Below, in pieces: positions 21,451-32,075 of a DNA stretch of 64,000 nucleotides (position 1 is its first letter; every line of letters begins with the position of its first letter). The DNA is taken from NCBI GenBank assembly GCA_037447655.1, contig JBBHKE010001012.1:263295-327294 (forward strand). The letters run 5' to 3'. The notes beneath the pieces were generated by a model that saw nothing but the letters and a program-made list of their open reading frames with translations, had not been told where the DNA came from and ran no database searches. Both the position numbers and the translations under genes were made by a program. This DNA is from Zygnema cylindricum. Taxonomy: Eukaryota; Streptophyta; Zygnematophyceae; Zygnematales; Zygnemataceae.

Positions 21451-23673
21451 TGTTTGTAAGGAATAGTCTTCATAAACTGTCTCTCTTCTGGACTCATCTG
21501 ATCATCTAGGATATCGTCCCTCCCTCTACACTCCTATCATTTACTTTTTTCAAATCTATGGGAGTGGTACAACTGTTTGCCTTTTCCATCTAGAATTTGT
21601 CAAGCATGTTCCCTATAGCTTCTGACTGAGTAAGTATGATAATATTTTTCCCCCTATCTCTTTCCATTTGAATTCCCAAAATGTATATTGCCTCCCTTAA
21701 ATCATTCATGTCAAATCTGCTTCTAAGATCTTTCTTTAACTTATTGATCTTTTCCATAGACTTTCTTAACACCAACAAATTATCCAGATAAACTACAATG
21801 AAAATAACACCATTCTCATCCTCAAACATATAATTAGAATGGTCAAAACTGATCCGGATATATCCCAGACCAATGAGAAACTCATCTAGTTTCTTATTCC
21901 ATTGTTTGGGAGCCTGCTTCGGTCCATATAAGGACTTTATGAGTCTTCAGACTTTGCCCTTTTCTCCTTCTTCTGCAAACCCCTCAGGTTGCCGCATGAA
22001 TATTTCTTCCTCTAGCTCACCATTGAGGAAAGAGGTCTAATTATTCATCTGGTGTATTTCCATGTCTTCCGGTGCCGCTAGAGTGAAGAAAATCCTTACT
22101 GATGGGAACCGAACCACCGGAGCAAAAGTCTCCTCATAATATATCCCCTCTTTTTGGGTGAACCCCTGTGCTACTAACCGAGTCTTATATCTTTCAATGG
22201 TATTATCTGGGTTCTATTTTCAGTTTAAACACCCATTTGCACTCAATCGATATTCTGTCTGGAAGAAAGTCCACCAGTTCCCAAGTATTTGCTTCCATGC
22301 TGGAGGCCATTTAATCATTTATGGCTCTAACCCATCTCTCTTTCTCCGGACTGTTCATTGCCTCCAAGTATGACTGGGGCTCATCAGGGTGAGACAACTT
22401 AGTTACCTTTTGAGCGGCGTGTTTTTCCTGTAGCATTTTGTTGTTTCTTCGTCCTCCCTCAAAGTTCGAAGCTCGAATGGAGGGAAGTCTCGGGTTCCTC
22501 CGTATTGTTTCATCGGCTCCCTTATCCATAGAAGTCGGTTTTCCCTCCTCCTCGTCAGTCTCCTAGGAGTGTATAGGGATACGGGGAGACTCTGGTATAT
22601 CCCCCCTATCTTAGATCTCCCCTCAATCTGCAATCACTTTTTCACTCGTGTCCTTTACGGGTAGATTTGAGTCCTCCTCACTCTCGGACTCAATACTGAT
22701 TCTTATCTTCTTGTTATATTTAAAAGGATCCAATGACTTCCCTTCATCCATGACAACTAGGTGCTTTACTAGAATGAAATCTTGTTTAGCTAAGTCATAG
22801 ACTATATATCCCTTGACATCCTCATCATATCCCACAAAATATCCAAGTTCTCCGTTAGCATCTAGTTTCCAGTTTTTCCTATCCGTGTCAAGACTGTAAA
22901 CTTCACTACCCAATACTTTTAGGTGAGAAATATCTGGTTTATTTCCAGCATATCTCTCATAAGGTGTCATTCCTTTCACGGCCATAGTAGGGACTCTATT
23001 TTTAAAGTAGTTGGCACAGTGCATGGCTTCTGCCCAAAACCTTTTTCCTATCTTCTTCTTGGCCATCATACTACGTACACTATCTCCTAGAGTCCGGTTG
23101 AACCTCTCAGCTACCCCATTTTGTTCTAGATTTTTTGGTACAATTTCTTGATGTTGAACTCCCTCATCCCTCAAGTAATCCTCAAACTGGTTAGAGGTAT
23201 ATTCTCCCCCATTATCACTTCTTATTCTTTTAATAGGGGTAACGTGCAAATTCTCACTCCAAGCTTTAAATGGTTTGAAGTAAGTTGGTGTTTCATACTT
23301 TGTTTTTAGGAATTTTACTCTAGATTATCTAGACCAGTCATCAGTAATTCTCAACATAAACCTCTTCCCTCCGACCGAAGGTACTTTTGTCGGTCCCCAG
23401 ATGTTTGTGTGGACCAGATCTAGTTTTTTGCCACCTCTATATGTGGCAGTTTTGGGAAAAGGGAGTCTGTGAGTCTTACCTTGGGCACATCCACTATAAT
23501 CATCCATCATTTCATTATCACCAAACTGAATCCCTTCTACTACACTAAGCTTTTTCGTTTCCCTCAGCCTATCAAAGTGCACATGCCCCAACCGCTTATG
23601 GCAAATCATCAAGTTTCGGACACCAACATAGTAAGCATTCTTCTTTTCATTACTCACGTTAAGCCTAACATTC
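21451..23673 (-). pseudogene. integrase and reverse transcriptase of M2
   Basis: Minus-strand order. At 23657-23325: HKRLGHVHFDRLRETKKL, CSGCAQGKTH (zinc finger) and the start of the catalytic core (LDLVHTNIWGPT). At 23249-22623: a 208-codon open stretch with IRSDNGGEYTSNQFEDYL, QNGVAERFNRTLGDSV and the integrase C-terminal GYFVGYDEDVKGYIVYDL. At 22529-21590: reverse transcriptase pieces, including VVYLDNLLVL, where the YVDD active-site sequence has become YLDN. Stops and shifts separate the pieces. The altered catalytic box means this copy cannot have been active after that change. Confidence 0.75.
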
Positions 23674-24721
23674 TGTTGAAATTATTATATTTATATGGGA
23701 TTTTCTAGGTTTGAATAGATTAGTAAAAACATGAAAAGCAAAGCGCAGATTGCTTGCCTCCACCTCTTCCCTCTAGCCCCCATACTTGTTGTAGTCATTG
23801 AAGGATAGAGAGGAAGGTGGAGTCATGGTTGCCTCATCTCCATAGGCACGACTTAAGAGTGACCTAAGTCACTCTCAACAAAAGGTTGAGTCCGGCAAGA
23901 CTCGAACCTACGACCGACAAAGCGAGGGGTAGCCGTCAACTCTAACCGGTCTGTTGTAGAAGTTCGTTTTATCACATGGGGTGCGATATTTAGTTAAACA
24001 TTGAAAAGAACATTAATCCGATTAACGTAACTATGAATAGGAAACATAGAGACATCAGATTCAGTGCGTGCATCAAATCCGCTGCACGAAAAAAATGAAT
24101 CGAACATTTATTTCAACGGCATAAATTAAAAGCCAGTCTTCATCCGACGGCGTAAATTAAAAGTCAGTCTTCATCCGACGATGCTAATCGTCGCCGACGT
24201 CTCGGAATGGTCACTTTGGCAATTTTCGGACGTGACGTGACGTGGCGTGACCTAGCAATACGTGGCACGATTGAATTGAGCAGCGCAGATATTGGACGAC
24301 ATAAAGACGATTCAGACGGCGACACGCGTCCACTCCATGGCCTTGTGGTATAGAGGTCGTACAGAAAGTACATCGGCCACTGTATTTTAAGGTACTTTAC
24401 AGTCTTTTGATTATAGCGTACTGTAGTAGATAGGGGTTGTGAGAGGGGTTTGGGACTTAGAAATTTGGGTAGATAGCACCTCTCTTCCAGAGAGCTTGTA
24501 TAAAAGTTGGCATCTTTGCTGCCTCATAACTAATCGGCTACTTGGCCGTTTTCAGTGATTTTTTTTGCTACGTACTCAGGGGAGTTCAAGTTGCGCACGA
24601 GTGTACTCAGAATTTAAGATTGCCTTCTTAAGTAGCAGTGAATGTCGCTTGAAATGGGTTAGTTAAAAGCTATTTAGAGGCTTTCTGAATTCTGTAGTCC
24701 AATAGAGGACACAAAATTGTG
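23674..24721 (+). repeat. 5' LTR of E2 (1048 bp)
   Basis: Starts TGTTGAAATTATTATATTTA and ends next to the primer site. It contains the antisense tRNA-like block (23888-23955; B-box GGTTCGAGTC on the minus strand at 23899-23908) and a short tandem duplication of AAATTAAAAG.CAGTCTTCAT at 24122-24180. Confidence 0.8.
23888..23955 (-). other. tRNA-like segment embedded antisense in the LTR
   Basis: The minus strand reads ACCGGTTAGAGTTGACGGC, a loose A-box, then about 25 bp, then GTAGGTTCGAGTCTTGC, which has an exact B-box core and a pairable T-arm. Equivalent antisense B-box-like words occur at the same relative place in the LTRs at 8943, 11903, 14097, 15209 and 30216. It is not a functional tRNA: the acceptor and anticodon arms do not fold convincingly. 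Confidence 0.45.
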
Positions 24722-24736
24722 GGTTATGGGCCCACC
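24722..24736 (+). other. primer-binding site, anticodon arm of initiator tRNA-Met (half-tRNA type)
   Basis: GGTTATGGGCCCACC is the exact complement of the anticodon stem-loop of plant tRNA-iMet (GGTGGGCCCATAACC). With the preceding TGTG of the LTR end, 19 bases are complementary. There is no TGGTATCAGAGC-type site nearby. A tRNA cleaved in the anticodon loop would provide the primer, as known for Drosophila copia. Confidence 0.8.
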
Positions 24737-24839
24737 CTCTAGGTAACCCACCTTCAATGGATCTGGGTTCATTTGTAGGGAAGCCATGATGATGGGGGCT
24801 TTGTGCGAAAAATAGTACTTGGGTATCGTCAGTGGACAA

Positions 24840-25720
24840 ATGCCACGTCCACCTTCAAGAACTCCACCACGATTTGGAGGAGTTAGGTTTCCTGCAGCGG
24901 CGGCTGCTTTAGCGGAAGAGGCAAATCATGGGGACAGCACTGTGTCTGTTAACGGGAAAAGGAAGGAGACACCCCTCACTCCTATAGCCACGGCACCGGG
25001 ATCGACGACCTTGAAGACTGTGGAGAACGATACTCAAATGTGGGAAGACGTAAACATGGCTGCCAAGAACTTCATTCTAAGGCACCTCACTCAAGCTTTG
25101 GCCACCCCTCGCATTCACATTTACAAGGCCAAGTTGTTGTGGGTGAGTTTGGTGGAGATCTATAGAGATGGTACTATTCAGGAGCTCCAGTGGGCTGAGC
25201 AAAAGCTAGTGAGTTACACTTACAAAGAAGGAAAGATGTTAGATTATTGTAATGATCTTTCTTCTTTATATATGGAGATAGAAAGTGTCGGGTGGACAAG
25301 TACAATGAAGATGAAAGTTAACACTCTCATCATGAAACTACCACACGAGTAGGACAACATAGTGTACCAAGTATAGGAAATGAATGATAGTTTATGGAAG
25401 TGGAATATAGTGGTCCAGATGATACTTGTGTAGGAAAACACTATGGAGATTAGGAGAGGAGGAAAGAGCATTCAAGCTCTAGCCGCGAAGGGGACCGATG
25501 GGGGAAGGATCCAAAGAAATCGTACAAAAGGGAAAGAGATCAGTCTTGAGGACAGGGGCCCCCAAAGAGCCTTGGTCATTTTTGCAAAAAACCAGGACAC
25601 TTTATCGCGAATTGTGTCAAGCTGTTGGAGATGAGGCTCCAAGAGAACTGTGGAGGGAGTTCTTCTTGGGGAAAACAAAAGGCACTTGTGGTCACAAAAG
25701 TGACAGGAGAAACCGAGGAC
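24840..25720 (+). pseudogene. gag of E2
   Basis: Starts at ATG 24840 (MPRPPSRTPPRFGG), with an Ala-rich stretch, then the Gag core (WEDVNMAAKNFILRHLTQAL, KLLWVSLVEIYRDG, MLDYCNDLSSLYMEIES) up to a TAG at 25351. Further stops follow at about 25375 and 25432. The frame resumes with a basic linker and a damaged zinc knuckle (HFCKKPGHFIANC, about 25574-25617) in which the first cysteine is lost and a neighbouring frame is used. A start upstream at TTG 24819 is also open, but ATG matches the Pro-rich N-terminus better. Confidence 0.75.
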
Positions 25721-25825
25721 AACTCCTCTAAGGAGGATGGGGAGCTTCTTCTTGATGAGAGTCTAGAGGAGAAGGAAATCCCTCGGAGACAGAAGTGTGC
25801 CTTTGGAGCAATTCGGGAAGCTCCA

Positions 25826-26110
25826 CAGGGAGGATGGATCATCAACTCAGGTGCATCCATACATATGTGTCGTGATAAGCAACTTTTCACAAAGCTAAGA
25901 AAGATCCCTATTGTAGAGATAGAATATGGGGATGAGAGAGTGGTTACTACAGATCTAGTGGGGTCAGTAGATCTGAAAGTCTTAGTGGAAGCTAAGACTT
26001 CTATACTCACATTCACAAATGTACTCTACATTTCTCAGTTGAGCAAAAATCTTGTCTCTACATCTGTATTAGATGACAAAGAGTTTGATACCTTCACTAG
26101 AAAATGAGTC
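25826..26110 (+). pseudogene. protease of E2, catalytic Asp replaced by Asn
   Basis: Retroviral-type aspartic protease domain between gag and integrase. The active-site triad D-S/T-G reads N-S-G here (codons 25844-25852, AAC TCA GGT) within WIINSGASIHM. FTNVLYISQLSKNLVSTSVL (about 26010-26070) is the usual copia protease C-terminal motif leading to integrase. A TGA ends the frame at about 26105-26107, and it reopens with FTAKYGDEVYFTAHKGSQG. The Asp-to-Asn change should abolish proteolysis. Confidence 0.75.
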
Positions 26111-26182
26111 TTTACAGCTAAGTATGGAGATGAAGTCTACTTCACGGCACATAAGGGTAGCCAAGGCATATTTAGGCTTAAC

Positions 26183-27500
26183 TTGAGTAATGAAAAGAAG
26201 AATGTTTATTATGTTGGTGTTCCAAAATTGATGATTTGGCATAAGCGGTTAGGGCATGTGCATTTTGATAGGTTGAGGGAAATGAAAAAGCTAGGTGTAG
26301 TAGAAGGCATTCAGTTTGGGGATAATGAAATGGTGGATGATTGTAGTGGATGTGCTCAAGGAAAAGCTCACATACTTCCTTTTCCCAAAGCCGCCACATA
26401 TAGGGGGAAAAGGTACTAGATCTAGTCCACACAGATATCTCGGGACCTGTAAGAGTACCTTCGGTTGGTGGGAAGAGGTTTATGTTAACCATAATCGATG
26501 ACTCGTCTAAGTACTCCAGAGTCTACTTCTTAAAAACAAAGTCTTATTCACCAACTTACTTCAAAAAATATAAAGCTTGGAGTGAGAAGTTGCATGGAAC
26601 CCCCATTAAGAGAATAAGGAGTGATAATGGGGGAGAATATACCTTTAACCATTTTGAGGAATACCTGAGAGATGAGGGAGATCAGCACCAGAAAACTATA
26701 CCATATAACTCGGAACAAAATGGGGTAGTTAAAAGATGGAACAAAATGGGGTAGCTGAAAGATTGAACCGAACACTAGGAGATAGTGTATGTAGTATGTT
26801 GGCTGACAAGAAAATAGGAAAGAGATTTTGGGCAGAAGCCATGAACTGTGCCAACTACATTAAGAATAGAGTCCTTACCTCAACCGTAAAGGGAATGACA
26901 CCTTATGTGAGATTGGTTGGAAGGAAACCAGATATCTCACACCTTAAAGTATTCGGTAGCCAAGTTTACAATCTTAATACGGATAAGAAAAACTGGAAAT
27001 TAGATGCTAAGGGCAAACCTGGATACTTTATAGGATATGATGAGGATGTCAAGGGATATAGAGTCTATAACTAAGCAAAGCAAGATATTATTCTGGTCAA
27101 ACACATAGTTGTCATGGATGAAGGAAAGTCATTTGACCCCTTCAAATATACCAAAAAGGTAAAAATCCGCTTTGAGTCTAAAAGCGAGGAGAGTCCTATC
27201 TTTCGCGAAAAGGACATGAGTGAAACAGTGATTGCATATTCAGGGGAGATCCAAGATACAAGAGATCTACCAAACACCTCACATATTCATATGGACTTCA
27301 AGGAGACAAAAGAGATGGAACAGAAACCGGCTTCCATGAATACGGAAGCCAATAAGACAGTAAGGAGAAACTCAAGACTTCTTTCCATTCCAGCTTCAGA
27401 GTTTGAGGGAGGGAGAAGGAGCAGCAAAAGGATACAAGAGAAACAGGTTGCTCATAAGGTAACTAAGCTATCTCATCCTGATGAGCCTCTGTCATACTTG
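26183..27500 (+). pseudogene. integrase of E2, frameshifted by a 26-bp duplication
   Basis: Zinc-binding H-H-C-C (HKRLGHVHFDRLRE, CSGCAQGK; 26238-26370), then a one-base slip at about 26415, then the core with LVHTDISGP, IRSDNGGEYTFNHFEEYL and EQNGV. Bases 26713-26728 and 26739-26754 are the same 16 bp at a 26-bp period, so the catalytic Glu region is written twice and the frame shifts. It continues at 26736 as QNGVAERLNRTLGDSV to GYFIGYDEDVKGYRVYN, with TAA at 27072, then a linker rich in charged residues to about 27500. Related integrase copies lie on the minus strand in M1 and M2. Confidence 0.8.
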
Positions 27501-28435
27501 GAGGCAGTTAATAGCCCAGAAAAAGAAAGATGGATTAGAGCCATAAATGATGAGATGGCTTCCATCATGGAAGCAAATGCCTGGGAACTAGCGGATTGTC
27601 CTCCAGACACAAAACCTATTGGATGTTAATGGGTATTTAAACTAAAATTGAACCCATATAATACCATTGAGAGATATAGGACTCGATTGGTAGCGAAGGG
27701 GTTCACCCAAAAGGAGGGGATTGACTATGAGGAGACCTTTGCTCCAGTTGTTCGGTTCCTATGAGTAAGGATTCTCCTCTGTCTGGCAGCAGCGGAAGAC
27801 ATGGAAATACACCAGATAGACAATAAGACTGCTTTTCTTAATTATGAGTTAGAGGAAGAAACTTTCATAAGGCAACCCGAGGGGTTCGTGGAGGAAGGAG
27901 AAGAGAGCAAAGTTTGCAGGCTCATAAAGTCTTTATATAGACTGAAGCAGGCTCCACGACAGTAAAATAAAAAACAAGATGAGTTTCTCACCGGTCTGGG
28001 ATATATCTGTATCATCTCTCAACATTCTATCTATATGTTTGAAGATGAGAATGGTGTCATTTTTATTGCAATTTATGTGGATGATCTGCTTGTGCTTAGT
28101 AAGTGTTTGGAAAATATCAATAGGCTAAAGAAAGATCTTAGAAGCAGATTTTATATAAAAGATTTAGGCGAGGCAAGATACATTTTGGGGATCCAAATGG
28201 AGAGAGATAAGGGGAAAAGGATTATCAAACTTACTCAGAAAGAAACAATAGGTAATATGCTTGAGAAATTCCAGATGGAAAAGGCTAACAGTTGTACCAC
28301 TCCTATGTACTTGAAAAAAGTAAGCGATGGGAGTGTAGAAGGAGGAGTGATGATCTTAGATGATGAGATGAGTCCAAAAGAGAGAGAGTGTATGAATTAT
28401 ATCCCTTATAGACAGGTCGTATGAAGTTTCATCTA
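27500..28435 (+). pseudogene. reverse transcriptase of E2
   Basis: Begins around EAVNSPEKERWIRAINDEM and LADCPPDTKPIGC, with a TAA (27627-27629) in place of the usual Trp before WVFKLKLN. It continues through [20 protein letters not shown], the FVEEGEESKVCRLIKSLYRL motif and a stop near 27963. The active-site box YVDD lies at 28074-28085 inside IAIYVDDLLVLSK, then DLGEARYILGIQMERDKGK and CTTPMYLKK. The catalytic aspartates are present, so decay is by stop codons only. Confidence 0.8.
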
Positions 28436-29039
28436 TTTTATCAACTGTACCAGGCCGGACATAGCGGCAGCACTTGGAGTACTCAATAGGAGTCTTAATG
28501 ATCCTAGGAAGAGAGACTGTGAGGCAGCCAAGAGAGTCATGAGATATCTGGTGGGAACTAGAGAGTTATGGTTCCATTTGGGAGGGGAGCACACTGATAT
28601 CACTACTTGGAGTGATGCCAGCTATGGGGATGCACCTATGAGAATATGCACTTCTAGATATGTGTTGATTGTGGGGGAAGGTGCTTGGTGTTGGAGCTGT
28701 AAGCAACAAAAGGTGGTTGCTCAGTCTACTATAGAGGCTGAGTACATGACCTCTTATTCTGCTATGAAAGAGTTAATGTGGGTCAACTCTTTGTTGCAAG
28801 AACTAGGGTATATGAAAGAGGGAGTGCAGGAAGTGTTTTGTGATAATCAAGTTGCCATTGCAATTGCACCTAATCGAAAACATCATTTTAAGGCTAAACA
28901 TATGGACATAACATTGAGTTTTGTGAGAGAAAAAGTTGAGAATAAGATTGTGAATCTTGTATATAGATCTGATGAGGAAATGGTGGCTGATATGATGAAA
29001 AAACCAGTGCCTTCTCCCAAGTTAAAATATTGCAAATAA
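28436..29039 (+). pseudogene. RNase H of E2, last domain largely open
   Basis: After a TGA near 28423 the frame resumes (CTRPDIAAALGVLNRSLNDP) and is open from 28539 to the natural stop at 29037-29039. Catalytic residues are visible: Asp in TTWSDASYGDAP, Glu in QSTIEAEYMTS, Asp in FCDNQVAIAIA. The end motif is FKAKHMDITLSFVREKVENK then MVADMMKKPVPSPK. This is the least damaged pol domain of the element. Confidence 0.8.
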
Positions 29040-29075
29040 AAGTGTGGACTTAAACTGAAGTTAAAGTTAGTCTAG

Positions 29076-29088
29076 AAAATAAAGGGAG
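29076..29088 (+). other. polypurine tract of E2
   Basis: AAAATAAAGGGAG directly before the 3' LTR start TGTTGAAATT at 29089. Confidence 0.8.
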
Positions 29089-29636
29089 TGTTGAAATTAT
29101 TATATTTATATGGCATTTTTTAGGCATGAATACATTAGTAAAAATAGGAAAAGTAAAGCGCAGGCAGCCTGCCTCCACCTCTTCCCTCTAGCCCCCATAC
29201 TTGTTGTAGTCACTAAAGGATAAAGAGGGTGGTGGAGTCATGGCAGCTTCAGCTCCATAGGCAGGACTTAACAGTTACCTAAGTCACTCCCAACAAAAGG
29301 TTAAGTATGGCAAGACTCAAACCTCCGACCGGCAAAGCGAGGCGTAGCCGTCAGCTCTAACGGGTCAGTCGTAGAAGTTCGTTATATCACATGGGGTGCG
29401 ATATTTATTTAAAAATTGAATAGAACATTAATCAGATTAACGTAACTTAAATAGGAAACATAGAGATATATCACATTCAGTGCGTGCATCAAATCCGCCG
29501 CACGAAACAAATGAATCGAACATTTATTTCGACGACGTAAATTAAAAGTCCGTCTTCATCCGACGGCGCTAATCGTCGCCGAGGTCCCGTAATGGTCACT
29601 TTGGCGATTTTCAAACGTGGTGTGACGTGGTGTGAC
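29089..29636 (+). repeat. 3' LTR of E2, truncated
   Basis: Matches the first roughly 550 bp of the 5' LTR (23674-24245), including the tRNA-like antisense block near 29300-29370. It stops after GTGGTGTGACC, where oppositely oriented LTR sequence begins. Confidence 0.75.
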
Positions 29637-30440
29637 CACAAAAGCTCTGTGGGAGAGAGGGTCCAATCTATCAAATTTTTCTAAGTCCTATCTCTCTCTA
29701 AAACTCTATCTACTGAAGTAAGACACCAATCATAATAATGTGTCGTACATAATTCTAGAGGTACTGGTGTGCTTTTGTATGACCATTCTACGACATGGCC
29801 AACAAGTCGACACATGTCATTTTTGGATTCGTTCATGTAATCCCCGGAGATACCGTAATCCAATATGGTTGTACCACGTGTCAATCAATGTGACGTCGAC
29901 CGCAAACCGTCGAAAACTTATTCCCTGATCTCGGTATGCTTCGTGACCGTCGGATTAAACCGGATTTTAATTCTAGTTGTTATAAATACTTGCGCGATAT
30001 TTGTTTTGCCTTCGAAACAAAGTGTGTTGTATTTGTTTTCGATGTTCTGTATGCCGTACAACACAAACTGTATCTATGTCCAAATATCTCGTTAAATGAA
30101 AAAGCCTACGTGTCAATATTTATATATTATCAAACCTTATATCGTATAACCTTGATCTTACACTAATTGGCTAAGGCTACTGGCTACCAGCGGCTCTAAT
30201 GGACTGCAGATACCAAGTTCAAATCCTGGGATCATGAGATACTATTTTTGTAAATCTACCAATCTTATGTCTGTTTTCGTCTGGATAGCATAGGCGTCTA
30301 TGGCTTTGTCTCCCTCTCCAACTTTCACTGACTGCGACAAGTGTGGGAGCTGGAAAGAGGAGTTAGAGGCAGATTGCCTCTGCTTCTTTTTTGCATTTTA
30401 CAAAACCTAGAAAATACTAAAATAACCTTTAATTTCTTCA
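29637..30440 (-). repeat. minus-oriented LTR fragment, probable 5' LTR of M1 or M2
   Basis: In reverse complement it follows the family LTR from a degenerate start near 30440 (GAAATTAAAGGTTATTTTAG) down to CCTCTCTCCCACAGAGC at about 29640. The plus strand at 30162-30234 carries the best tRNA-like block of the family (A-box TGGCTAAGGCTACTGG at 30168-30183, B-box AGTTCAAATCC at 30216-30226). Since M1 and M2 lack their 5' LTRs and E2 sits inside M2, this may be the missing 5' LTR. Confidence 0.55.
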
Positions 30441-30699
30441 TACTTCATGTTTGTCGTCATATCAACGCATTTTGGCGTTTTCCTCTTTTTAACACGTGAG
30501 CAAGAGAATCCAACCCATCAAAAAACTTCATCGAAAATGGCCTTGCGAGGGGATTTCAGCGAAAGTATCGCTCAAACAACAAATAAAAAACTTCCCGCGA
30601 ACGCGCCACACGAGTTAGAAAACTTTAGGACAAGGGAGAGTATTCGATATTTTTCTCTTTGCCCGTCACGCACATGTATGGAAAAGACGAGCATGTACG

Positions 30700-31430
30700 G
30701 AAAAAAATCTGTAGGGGTCTCGGACCTCTTCTTTCATTCATGGGTCCTTTGCGGAATTTTGCGGCGTCGTCACGTCTCCCGTCGCCCGCTAACACTATCC
30801 CTTTTTCTCACACTTTTTAGAATTAGACACGACAATATTGATATAGAATGAAAGATCTTTGAAAATATTTTTTTTGACTACACCGTGAATTTGGTATTAG
30901 CCTTATGTACGCTATATCGGCACCCCAAAATTTTGACATTGATATCTTAAATATAATAAATGTTACAATTTAAGGGCGTGGACCATAATCTGCTACGTCT
31001 CCTGGCACTAAATTAGAATGAATGACGCTAATTTTTTCTTTACACTAATAATATCTATACGCTAATAACGATTTTTTTATGGCAAGTCGAGTGAAAAAAG
31101 TGAAAAAAACGAAACCAGATAGCCATGGCGGAAATTTATTGAATTTATGACGTCGACCTTGTCAGAAGTGAGCATGCCGTCACAATGTCACAAAATCCTA
31201 ACCATCTACAATGTCACAAAATCACAAAAATCTAGACTTCTACAACTGTCGCTCTTTTTGTTGGCGTCACCCAATTGTCTGAAGTTTCGTAGTCGTCTTC
31301 AACCGTCACAAAGTTGTACCTACGTCTACAACCGTCACATGTAATAGTTCCGATTTCATTTTTGCTCATTGGGACGCTCTTCAAAGTAGTACGGAGAATC
31401 TTCACTAAAATCCAAAATAGTTTTTCTAAG
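30700..31430 (+). repeat. single arm of the foldback element family
   Basis: Colinear with the right arm at 7990-8440 in the same orientation: GAATGAAAGATCTTTGAAA, GACGTCGACCTTGTCA, GTCACAAAATCCTAACCATC, CTACAACTGTCGCTC, CCGTCACA and GTACGGAGAATCTTCAC. The match weakens before about 30780. A partial MITE (30879-31072) interrupts it. Confidence 0.6.
30879..31072. mobile_element. truncated MITE inside the foldback arm
   Basis: TACACCGTGAATTTGGTATT at 30879 resembles the left MITE terminus, and CGCTAATAACGAT at about 31059-31071 resembles the right terminus lacking its last ten bases. The flanks are continuous foldback-arm sequence (8080-8110 equivalent). Confidence 0.45.
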
Positions 31431-31455
31431 TATCGATTACATGGGGACACGGCCA

Positions 31456-32066
31456 TAGTTCATCGTCCACGTCAGCAATGCATTCACTACAGTACAGTTC
31501 TTTCTGGCAAAACAAACAGCATGTGCCTAGAAAATCGTACGAAAGATGTGACGTACGTCGTCCACATCAATGTGGTTCGGAAGACAGCTCTTTAGATTCC
31601 TTTTACGGCGTTTTTTGGAGGGAAGGGAGGAAAGGATTTTTTACGGTCAATATGTAAGGAAAGGCGATGTACGATTTGACAGCATCTGCAAAAGACAAAC
31701 ATAAAGTACACCAAGTACATTCACGAATCATCGCCCACGTTGGCACTACAGTACACTAAAGTACCTTCTCTCTCTATGTACGGACAACATAGTACGAATG
31801 ACTATCGTGGCCAACCACATTCATGTGACAATGTCAAACCGTACAAAAAGCGGTTTGAAAGACCACTATTCAGTAGATAGGTCCTCTTCCACAACAACCT
31901 TTTCAAGGAAAAGGGAGGAAATGGTTTTCCACCGTCAGCATGTAAGACAAGGCGATGTACAATTTGACAACGGACGCAAAAAGCCAAACCTAAAGTACAC
32001 CAAGTACATGAACGAATCATCGTCCACGTGGTCAATTTTATAATTACACTACAGTACAGTACTGTC
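31456..32066 (+). promoter_or_regulatory. repeated upstream region of the LRR gene
   Basis: A block containing CATCGTCCACGT, a short gap, then CACTACAGTACAG occurs three times (about 31460-31500, 31725-31760, 32018-32062). The second and third are preceded by about 120 bp of further similarity (GGAGGAAA, then GGCGATGTAC.ATTTGACA, then AAAGTACACCAAGTACAT). In the last copy CCACGTGG (32024-32031) is a G-box-type palindrome. Position just before a TATA-like box and the first exon suggests promoter repeats; this is inference. Confidence 0.45.
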
Positions 32067-32075
32067 CTCTCGCGT

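Larger units (their letters stand above)
18367..23673 (-). mobile_element. minus-strand Ty1/copia element M2, interrupted twice
   Basis: 3' LTR 18367-19603, RNase H 19726-20210, then a foreign LTR (20212-21450), then the rest of RNase H/reverse transcriptase and integrase (21451-23673). The break at 20211/21451 falls between the ...PYRQVV-like and RSLNDPRKRD-like stretches of one continuous protein, with about 22 codons lost, so both sides are one element. Its 5' side is cut at 23673 by the 5' LTR of element E2, inside protease/integrase. Confidence 0.7.
23674..29636 (+). mobile_element. near-complete Ty1/copia element E2
   Basis: 5' LTR 23674-24721, primer site 24722-24736, gag from 24840, protease about 25830-26110, integrase about 26183-27100, reverse transcriptase about 27500-28435, RNase H about 28440-29039, polypurine tract 29076-29088, and a 3' LTR from 29089 truncated near 29636. 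The order protease-integrase-RT-RNase H is diagnostic of Ty1/copia. The two LTRs show visible divergence over the first 550 bp (I judge about one base in ten), so it is not a recent insertion. Several stops, one 26-bp frameshifting duplication and a protease active-site change disable it. Confidence 0.85.
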
